A stretch of 11,759 bases of DNA, from positions 1 to 11,759 of the forward strand of contig URWM01000026.1 in NCBI GenBank assembly GCA_900551655.1, read 5' to 3'. Every line of letters starts with the position of its first letter. Position 1 is the stretch's first letter. A program made the translations under genes and the position numbers. This DNA comes from an uncultured Collinsella sp. GTDB lineage: Bacteria; Actinomycetota; Coriobacteriia; Coriobacteriales; Coriobacteriaceae. The notes below the pieces were generated by a model. That model made no database searches and was not told the DNA's origin. It worked only from the letters and a program-made list of their open reading frames with translations. Shown one piece after another: positions 1 to 5,478 of the stretch.

Positions 1-45
1 CGTAACGAGGGCGGCGGTTGGCAGGCGGCGGGCTGGCGGTTCTGC

Positions 46-128
46 AGCGAAACCACACCGTCAATAGCGAAAACCGTCTCGCCCGCAACGAAAAGCATCT
101 CGCCCACAACGGAAAGCATCACAACATT
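46..128. repeat. Degenerate tandem repeat, about 21-bp unit
   Basis: Units at 66-86 and 87-107 agree at 17 of 21 positions, and a partial third unit follows at 108-120. A more degenerate unit may precede at 46-65. The shared core is CGAAAA...TCTCGCCC. The array runs directly into the left arm of the inverted repeat at 117-173. It is non-coding and lies downstream of the sortase gene. No function can be assigned. It looks like an intergenic repeat element rather than a protein-binding array. Confidence 0.55.
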
Positions 129-173
129 CGACGCTTTTCGCCAAAATCGAGTTTTTCATCGAATGTTGTGATG
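117..173. repeat. 15-bp perfect inverted repeat with 27-base loop
   Basis: The arms 117-131 and 159-173 (CATCACAACATTCGA and its complement) are perfectly complementary. The AT-rich loop spans 132-158. On the minus strand it lies about 60 bases past the sortase stop and could fold into a long-loop hairpin in the mRNA 3' end, but only a short CTTTCC follows, so it is a weak intrinsic terminator at best. A small non-autonomous mobile element or genome-wide intergenic repeat is an alternative. Bases 1-116 hold no gene that I can support. Confidence 0.6.
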
Positions 174-187
174 GTTTGGAAGTCCTG

Positions 188-222
188 ACCACCACAAAGG
201 CGCCTGTCCCCATTGTGGTGGT
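188..222. repeat. REP-like palindrome, copy 1
   Basis: An inverted repeat with a 10-bp perfect stem (188-197 with 213-222) and a 15-base loop. Read on the minus strand the loop contains GGGGACAGG. The same element recurs at 9423-9457 and 10386-10418. It lies 14 bases past the stop of the sortase gene. No T-run follows on the minus strand, so it should protect or process the 3' end rather than terminate by itself. The position between a gene end and further repeats is typical of REP elements. Confidence 0.75.
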
Positions 223-235
223 TCTGGAGAATGTC

Positions 236-1174
236 TTATGCCGAGGCCTTGGCCTTGCGGCGCTTGCGGACCGCGTGGATCACGATGTCCAGCAGCAACA
301 GCACAATGGCTACGACCACGATGAGCACGGCGAACTCGCGCTTGCCCCAGTGGCGGCCGGCCAGCGACTTTTGCTCGTCGACATCCTTCTTGCTGTACTT
401 GGTGCGCACGCAATGCACCAGCAGGCGATGGTCGTTCACGCCGTAGGGCGTGCAGGTGACGAGCGTCACCTTGTCGGCGCCGGGCTCGATGGTTAGCGAC
501 TCCATCTCCTCGGGCAGCACCACCTCGGAGTCCACCATCTTGTAGGCGAGCGTCTTGTTCATGGTGTGCAGCAGCACCAGGTCGCCGGGCTCCAGCGAGT
601 GGATGTCGTCGAACATACTCAGGTTGCGCATGCCCGAATGCGCGGTGAGCACGCAATGCGTCGAGGTGCCGCCCACCGGCAGGCTCGTGCCCTCCAGGTG
701 GCCGACGCCCGCCATAAGGACTTCTTCGCTCGTGCCGTGGTAGATGGGCATGCTCACGTCGATGGAGGGAATCTCGACCCAGCTCATCATGGGGTCGCGG
801 TCAAAGATGAGCTGCTGGGCGTAGGGCTCGATCTGGTCGGCGGGGAGCTCGGTGGCCTCGCCGGCAAGCTGCTCGTTATAGGAGCGCGCCTGGAGCAGGA
901 TGCGCTCGCGCTCCTCGGCAGACAGCGCGTCCACGGTGCTGGACACCGTGCTGATCTGGTTGAACACGCCCGAGGCCTCGAGCCGGTCCAAGATCCACGG
1001 CCAGGTCATAAGGCCCACGCCAATAAGGATGATGACGATGGTGATGAGCCGATCGGCCCAGCGCGGCAGTCGCTTGCGACGGCGCTTGGGCTTTGGTTGA
1101 GGTTTGGGCTGAGGGCTTGAGTCACCGTTGGCCGCAGCGTTATTGCTCTTCATATGTTTGGCGCCCTGCACCAT
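236..1174 (-). CDS. Class C (pilin-polymerising) sortase
   Basis: This membrane transpeptidase cleaves LPxTG-type signals of pilins and joins them to a lysine of the next subunit outside the cell. The 312-residue protein has a basic, proline-rich cytoplasmic start, a membrane helix at about 43-62, the sortase barrel at about 131-258 and a second helix at about 281-301 followed by a basic tail; two helices are typical of class C. The catalytic His179 lies in TAHSG, Cys241 in TLVTCTP and Arg250 in the following HRLLVHC. The usual DP-aromatic lid motif before the barrel is not obvious; the segment at 105-128 looks degenerate. The ATG at 1174 is chosen because AAGGAG lies 9 bases upstream (1184-1189); the internal ATG at 1153 has no good site. 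Pilin genes lie upstream on the same strand but beyond a terminator, so it is probably transcribed separately. Confidence 0.93.
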   Translation of the reverse strand: MVQGAKHMKSNNAAANGDSSPQPKPQPKPKRRRKRLPRWADRLITIVIILIGVGLMTWPWILDRLEASGVFNQISTVSSTVDALSAEERERILLQARSYNEQLAGEATELPADQIEPYAQQLIFDRDPMMSWVEIPSIDVSMPIYHGTSEEVLMAGVGHLEGTSLPVGGTSTHCVLTAHSGMRNLSMFDDIHSLEPGDLVLLHTMNKTLAYKMVDSEVVLPEEMESLTIEPGADKVTLVTCTPYGVNDHRLLVHCVRTKYSKKDVDEQKSLAGRHWGKREFAVLIVVVAIVLLLLDIVIHAVRKRRKAKASA

Positions 1175-1210
1175 CGCCGGTCACTCCTTACAGCTCAGGT
1201 TGTCTAACAA

Positions 1211-1216
1211 ATAATA
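1211..1216 (-). promoter_or_regulatory. Candidate -10 box for the sortase gene
   Basis: On the minus strand TATTAT lies here, which would start transcription about 30 bases before the sortase start codon. No convincing -35 box is seen at 16-18 bases. Just upstream are two small inverted repeats, GCTGCG-CAA-CGCAGC at 1237-1251 and an 8-bp pair (1238-1245 with 1261-1268). They overlap, so only one can form at a time. The case rests mainly on position after the terminator at 1302-1331. Confidence 0.3.
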
Positions 1217-1301
1217 GCCGATTAGCGAGCTCATGCGCTGCGCAACGCAGCCTGGCAACATTGCGCAGTGCAAGTATGGGCCCGCATTTGAGTTTTCAAA
1301 A

Positions 1302-1331
1302 TATCCCGAATCGGCTGGGCGATTCGGGATA
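1302..1331 (-). terminator. Intrinsic terminator upstream of the sortase gene
   Basis: A perfect 12-bp stem (1302-1313 with 1320-1331) with a 6-base loop is followed on the minus strand by TTTTG. It would end transcripts coming from the small gene at 1435-1587 and insulate the sortase gene. The stem is only partly GC-rich (CCCGAATCG core) and the T-run is short, so efficiency is uncertain. Confidence 0.55.
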
Positions 1332-1340
1332 CAATGGCAA

Positions 1341-1396
1341 TAGAAAACGACGTATCCCGCGTAAGTGTTCGAAAGCGCGGGCGGCCTAGTTTTCTG
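1341..1396. other. Nested hairpin, possible structured RNA
   Basis: An outer stem (AGAAAAC at 1342-1348 with GTTTTCT at 1389-1395) encloses an inner stem (CCCGCG at 1356-1361 with CGCGGG at 1376-1381) with a 14-base loop. It lies between the hairpins at 1302-1331 and 1406-1433. No reading frame with a ribosome site covers it. It may be part of the 3' untranslated region of the small gene on the minus strand, or a small RNA on either strand. No known RNA family is recognised. Confidence 0.3.
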
Positions 1397-1405
1397 GTTT
1401 TGTTA

Positions 1406-1433
1406 AATGCCCGGGCCTCTAACCCCGGGCATT
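1406..1433. terminator. Probable bidirectional terminator hairpin
   Basis: A perfect 10-bp GC-rich stem (AATGCCCGGG at 1406-1415 with its complement at 1424-1433) has an 8-base loop. It starts one base after the stop codon of the small gene on the minus strand. The plus-strand side is followed by the T-rich TTCTTATTT, the minus-strand side only by TTTAAC. It would thus work better for a plus-strand transcript, though none is identified. Confidence 0.5.
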
Positions 1434-1434
1434 C

Positions 1435-1587
1435 TTATTTGCGCTTGTTGCGGCGCAAATGCCTTCTACCGTCCGCACCGCGCGTGCGCCTACGGACCTT
1501 AAACCGAACCTCATACGAGTCAAGAAACGCGATGACGAACGAGCCTACCGCCGCGAGGGCGGCGAGCGCGTTAAGGAATTTCAGCAT
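1435..1587 (-). CDS. Small hydrophobic/basic protein, function unknown
   Basis: A 50-residue protein that I do not recognise. Residues 3-22 are almost all Ala, Leu, Val, Phe and Ile and could form one membrane helix. Residues 28-50 are very basic, with 13 Arg or Lys. The reason to believe it is translated is a perfect GGAGGT (1594-1599) placed 6 bases before the ATG, and a hairpin directly after the TAA. It lies between the pilin terminator and the sortase gene, so a role in pilus assembly is possible from position only. Alternatives are a short membrane peptide such as a toxin, a leader peptide, or a chance reading frame. A weak -10-like TAAAAT is at 1644-1649 on the minus strand, with no clear -35. 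Confidence 0.5.
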   Translation of the reverse strand: MLKFLNALAALAAVGSFVIAFLDSYEVRFKVRRRTRGADGRRHLRRNKRK

Positions 1588-1750
1588 TTGGGGACCTCCG
1601 ATCGAGTCGTCGGCCGCCCGCGCACGGAATGCGTCGCAAGGGTATTTTACTGCGAGCACTCGCACTTACAGCTGGTAAACGCAATATTTGCAAACATTTG
1701 TTCGCTAATCATACGCTCGATCATACGAGCGACGGCGCCCCGGCTGCGCT

Positions 1751-1793
1751 GTTCAAAAAGAACGGGGCAAACTCCAGCGCGGAGTCTGCCCCG
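1751..1793 (-). terminator. Intrinsic terminator of the pilin operon
   Basis: On the minus strand a GC-rich stem of 13 pairs with one G-U (1763-1775 with 1781-1793) and a 5-base loop is followed by TTCTTTTTG. It lies about 100 bases after the stop of the major pilin gene. It should end the adhesin-pilin transcript and separate it from the small gene and the sortase gene. Bases 1600-1750 beyond it hold no supported gene, only a short repeated ATCATACG (1708-1715, 1720-1727). Confidence 0.85.
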
Positions 1794-1893
1794 AAAAGAG
1801 AATGGCAAAGCAAGAACGTCGATGGACGAGAAAAATGTCCGCAAGTCTCATGGCCATCACTTCCCACCTGCCAAAGGGATGGGTGAGCGAGCG

Positions 1894-3705
1894 TTACTCC
1901 TGCTCGGACTCCTCAGCCTGCTTACGGCTGCGGATGAGGTGCGCCACGCCGATGACGAGCACCGCGCCACCAGCGATCCAAGTGAAGGTCACGCCGTTAA
2001 GACCGGTGAGGGGAAGGCCAGAGCCCTTCTTGTTCTGAATGGTGACGGGGATCTTGGTCGAATCGACGCTCCCGTTCGTCTTTTCCGAATCGACCATATT
2101 GGAGGTATCGGAAACAGTAAGCGCCGTCAGTTTGCCAGCAGTATCGTAGGTCGGCTTCACCGTAATCTGGAAGGGGGCGATGGTGTTGTAGCCCGAAGGA
2201 GTGGTCGTCTCGCTAATCTCGTACGTACCCGCAACGAGACCAGGGATAAAGACCTTATTATTAGTCTCAGTCTTAAACTCCCCGGCTTTGTTTACTTCAG
2301 TGGTGAGTCCACCATCCGCAGTCAGCCATTGACCGCCATTGGCAATTTCCTTGTCTCCTTCCTTGATCATTTTGACCTTAAAACCCGCAATGAGCTTCGC
2401 GTTAGCGTTGCTCGGGTCAGCGTCGGTCTTAGTGACATCAAGACCAAAGACGTAGTCAGCAACCTTATCCGGCTCAGAAGTGCCCTTATCGCCAGTCATG
2501 GGGTTGTTGGAATAGACAAGCTTGACCTCATTGGTGGCACCTTCGGCTTTGTATTCAACATCGCTGGTGAGCTTGGACTTATAGGTCACGACCACCGTAG
2601 AAGCGGCATCGACGCTAATCAGGTTTCCCTTAGTATCCTGAGCCGCCTTAAGGTTCTCGAAAGAAACCTTAAGGAGCTCGGTTCCAATGGACGCACCAGG
2701 AGTCACGGTCGCCTGATAGCCGGATTTGACCTCAGTCTTATTATTGTTGTTGACAATATAGACATGCAGGTCCTTCGGTGCGCCACCGGATTCCGTCACA
2801 ACCTTAAGGCCCTTGCTCAGCGTATCTTGGAATTCATAGTAATACGTATCGTACGAGGCAATATTATCTGCAACGCTACCGGTCAGCCTGTAGTCAATTT
2901 CCTGTCCGATCCAAGCATCGCCGCGGTTCTTCCAGTTGCTCTCTTCAGCAGCGGCATCCTTACCTGCAGTGTCGTCGAGAATCTTTTTGTCGACCCTGGG
3001 GATGCTGGTCTTCTCGGTAACGGTCACGGCCTCGCCGCCAACGATGGCAAAGATCGGAGAGGTGCCAGTTTTCGGCTTGGTCGTATCCGTAAGGCCGTCA
3101 GACACGAAGAGATAATAGCCATCACCGTAAAGGCCATCGGCAGTAGTATTCGGGCGCGTCCACGGGGTATCTGCCGTAGGGGTTCCCGCAGCGGTCTCCG
3201 CCTCAACACCTTGCTTCTTGCCTGAAACCGCAGCCGCAATTTCATAAAGCACATCGCCAGGAGCAACACGCGTACCGTCACTGCTGGTTGCAGCGCTGGA
3301 ATTACCGTTCACATTTTCAGAAAGCCATTCGGCAACAACTTGAGCAGTGGCTTTATCGTCGAGCTCCTTGGCAGAATTGCTCGTTACAATCTTTGTGTAC
3401 TCGTCAGAACCCTTAATGGCGGTAATCACCTTGGAGCCGATAGCATCATTTGCCCACTCAATATCGGAAGCAACTTTGCCATTGCCTTTCTCGTCAACGA
3501 CTTTTGCCTTGAAGATCTGATAGGCCTTGAACGTATTGCCTTGGTTATCCTCGGCAACCTTTTTGATGGTGATGCTGTTGGTCGAAGCCGTCACCGAATC
3601 ATCAGCAAACGCCATGGTCACCGGCGCCATAACGCCACCGAAGCTCAACGCTGCTGTGAGGCCGGCCGTTACTGCCAGGCGGGCGATGTTCTTGCTCATA
3701 CTCAT
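1894..3705 (-). CDS. Major (shaft) pilin, LPLTG-anchored, isopeptide-forming
   Basis: A 603-residue secreted fimbrial subunit expected to be polymerised by the class C sortase. A signal peptide ends near AFA-DD (34/35). An N-terminal domain (about 40-230) leads to IPRVDKK (235-241), equivalent to the pilin motif, whose lysine receives the next subunit. A middle domain ends with NEVKLVYSNNP. A CnaB/SpaA-type domain (about 420-560) shows the isopeptide triad: Lys426 in DVTKTD, Glu499 in the E-box YEISE...PSGY, and Asn558 in IQNKK. The end is LPLTG (564-568), a membrane helix and RSRK. The ATG at 3705 has GAGGA 7 bases upstream; earlier in-frame ATGs up to 3810 lack a ribosome site and would bury the signal peptide. 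It is the last pilin before the terminator and a paralogue of the 554-residue pilin upstream. The shaft role is inferred from size and motifs. Confidence 0.92.
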   Translation of the reverse strand: MSMSKNIARLAVTAGLTAALSFGGVMAPVTMAFADDSVTASTNSITIKKVAEDNQGNTFKAYQIFKAKVVDEKGNGKVASDIEWANDAIGSKVITAIKGSDEYTKIVTSNSAKELDDKATAQVVAEWLSENVNGNSSAATSSDGTRVAPGDVLYEIAAAVSGKKQGVEAETAAGTPTADTPWTRPNTTADGLYGDGYYLFVSDGLTDTTKPKTGTSPIFAIVGGEAVTVTEKTSIPRVDKKILDDTAGKDAAAEESNWKNRGDAWIGQEIDYRLTGSVADNIASYDTYYYEFQDTLSKGLKVVTESGGAPKDLHVYIVNNNNKTEVKSGYQATVTPGASIGTELLKVSFENLKAAQDTKGNLISVDAASTVVVTYKSKLTSDVEYKAEGATNEVKLVYSNNPMTGDKGTSEPDKVADYVFGLDVTKTDADPSNANAKLIAGFKVKMIKEGDKEIANGGQWLTADGGLTTEVNKAGEFKTETNNKVFIPGLVAGTYEISETTTPSGYNTIAPFQITVKPTYDTAGKLTALTVSDTSNMVDSEKTNGSVDSTKIPVTIQNKKGSGLPLTGLNGVTFTWIAGGAVLVIGVAHLIRSRKQAEESEQE

Positions 3706-3788
3706 CTTCTTTTCCTCTGCTTTCTGCTTGAAATCCATTTGATCTAAAACCATCTGTCTGTGTCTAAGCATTTGCTTGGTTATGTCTC

Positions 3789-3807
3789 GCCCCGCTCTCT
3801 GTGGGGC
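3789..3807 (-). other. Small intercistronic hairpin between pilin genes
   Basis: GCCCC (3789-3793) pairs with GGGGC (3803-3807) around a 9-base loop, just after the stop of the ancillary pilin. No T-run follows on the minus strand, so it is not a clear terminator. It might stabilise or mark a processing point that lets the major pilin message accumulate separately. No good promoter is seen in the 108 bases between the two genes. Confidence 0.3.
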
Positions 3808-3813
3808 CATTGG

Positions 3814-5478
3814 CTACTCTGCATGGTTGCCGCCTCCCCGCTTGATCAGGAGCGCGACCACGAGGATTGCGGCTCCGGCGACCGCTGCGGCGGCCGCGGC
3901 GTACATTGCCATATCGCCTGTCGAGGGTATAAAGCCTCCGGTGATAGTGCTAGGGGGCGTGCCGGTGGGCGTGTTGATGAGCGACGCCTCCAGGCTGCCC
4001 GTCGACCCGTCCGCGCTGTCGGCGCGCAGGGGCGACTCGGCCGTGATGGCGAGCTTGGGCTTGGCGGCGGCCACCTGGTCGACGTCCAGGCCCTCGGCCT
4101 TGACCGTCACGGAGCGCGTGCCCTCAAAGGCGGTGTAGCCCTTGGGCGCCTTGAGCTCGCGGACCTCCAGCTTGCCCGAGTCCACGCCCGAGACGGCCAC
4201 GCGGCCGTCCTCGCCCGTGGTGACGGTGGCCTTGCCCTCCGCATCCCACGTGCCGTCGGCCGCTAGCGAGCGGCCGCGATCGTCGGTGATACTCAGGACC
4301 GCCCCAGCAAGCGGCTTGTCGCCGTCGCTGCCGCGCTTGGTGAGCGCGAGATCCCAGGTGTAGGCCGTCGCGTCATCGCTCGGCGTGCGGGTGAAGCCGG
4401 CGTCGCCGGACTGGTCGGCGAAGGGAGAGCGCGGGTAGCGCAGGTAGACCTCGTTGGGGTTGCCCTTCGCGATGCCGTGGTTGCATGCGCTGTTGAGCGG
4501 CGCGTTGTACACGGCGACCACGCGGGCGCCCGCGGTGAAGGCGTCGGCCCCGCCGAGCGCGGCGATCAGGTCGCCGGTGCGCACGGTGAAGGAGTTCCCC
4601 TCGGCCGAGACCCTGCACTGGGCCGTGATGTCGGTCCAGCCCTTGGCGGGGTCAGCGTCGACGCGGCCGTCCTTGCCGGCCGAGACGGCGTCGAAGCCGC
4701 CGTCCGCGGCCGCCGCCACGTACACATGCATGCTCGCGGCGACCCTGGAGGGGTCGAGCCCCGCGCTCATGGTGTCGACGAGCTGCACCGTGTAGGCGTC
4801 GTAGGCGGTGAGGCCCGCCGGGACCGTGGCCGAGAGGCGCCAGTACAGGTCGTCGGCGACCGTGGCGTCGGCGGCCTTCTGCCAGGCGGCGGTGCTGTCC
4901 TCCAGCACGTGCTTGGCCACCTTGGGCGTCGCGGCCTTGGGCTTGACGGTGACGGCGTTGCCTCCCACCAGGGCCATGATCGGCGCGGTGCCTGCCTCGC
5001 CCTGGGCGATGGCGTCGTCGTCGGCGACGATGAGCCAATAGCCGCAGGGCAGCTCGGCCGTCGTGCCCGCGTTAAGGGCCACGAACTCGGCGCCAGAGCT
5101 CTGGAGGGAACGAACGAGCTGTGCGCTCAGCGCGCTCGTAAGGTGGGAATCGGTGTTGAGCCACTCGGCAGCTTCCTGCGCGGTGGTCTGGGAATTGGGC
5201 ATGCCAGCGCTGTGCAGCACAGGCAGCGCGGCGTCGCGCACGACGTCGCTTGCCCAGGCGAGGTCGGTGGCGATCTTGGCGTCGTTGTCACCGTCGACGA
5301 CATTGGCGCTAAAGATCTGGTAGGCGTTGTAGCTGCTCGCCACGGTGCCGCTCACCGTGATGGAACCGGTCGAGGTCGGCGCGGCCTGCGCGGATGCGGG
5401 GAACACAACCGCGCAGGTGCCGATCAGGAGGGCAAGCAGCGCAAACAAGATCGGGAAGGAGCAAACTTTCTTATTCAC
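3814..5478 (-). CDS. Ancillary or basal pilin, IPSTG-anchored
   Basis: A 554-residue secreted pilin, initiating at GTG. The signal peptide runs to about 32 (SAQAA). The N-terminal domain is related to that of the major pilin (shared NAYQIF...A.VVD, EAAEWL, and GTAPIMALVGGNAVTV). TPKVAKHVLED (184-194) matches the pilin-motif position. NPNEVYLRYP (340-349) parallels NEVKLVYSNNP of the major pilin. A C-terminal CnaB domain (about 375-503) has Lys381, Glu441 in the E-box LEVRELKAPKGY and Asn502. The sorting signal is the variant IPSTG (517-521), then an alanine-rich helix and KR. The start was chosen for AAGGGAGGTGA (5484-5494) 5 bases before it; the frame's ATG at 5559 would put a long basic stretch before the signal peptide. 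It overlaps the adhesin gene by 8 bases. Its third codon positions are almost all G or C, unlike its neighbours. Basal role is inferred. Confidence 0.9.
   Translation of the reverse strand: MNKKVCSFPILFALLALLIGTCAVVFPASAQAAPTSTGSITVSGTVASSYNAYQIFSANVVDGDNDAKIATDLAWASDVVRDAALPVLHSAGMPNSQTTAQEAAEWLNTDSHLTSALSAQLVRSLQSSGAEFVALNAGTTAELPCGYWLIVADDDAIAQGEAGTAPIMALVGGNAVTVKPKAATPKVAKHVLEDSTAAWQKAADATVADDLYWRLSATVPAGLTAYDAYTVQLVDTMSAGLDPSRVAASMHVYVAAAADGGFDAVSAGKDGRVDADPAKGWTDITAQCRVSAEGNSFTVRTGDLIAALGGADAFTAGARVVAVYNAPLNSACNHGIAKGNPNEVYLRYPRSPFADQSGDAGFTRTPSDDATAYTWDLALTKRGSDGDKPLAGAVLSITDDRGRSLAADGTWDAEGKATVTTGEDGRVAVSGVDSGKLEVRELKAPKGYTAFEGTRSVTVKAEGLDVDQVAAAKPKLAITAESPLRADSADGSTGSLEASLINTPTGTPPSTITGGFIPSTGDMAMYAAAAAAVAGAAILVVALLIKRGGGNHAE

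Noticed and set aside
46..128. Possible CRISPR array from the 21-bp tandem units
   Set aside because: Units are contiguous without spacers, too few and degenerate; no cas genes nearby.
1302..1440. Possible tRNA because of GTTCGAA at 1367-1373
   Set aside because: No acceptor stem, anticodon arm or 3' CCA context can be folded around it.
1459..3225. 588-residue plus-strand open frame
   Set aside because: It lies opposite the well-supported major pilin (signal peptide, E-box, LPLTG) and has no recognisable domain; a shadow frame.
3706..3810. Upstream ATGs (3810 and 3735) as start of the major pilin
   Set aside because: They extend the signal peptide with a polar stretch and have no Shine-Dalgarno; ATG 3705 does.
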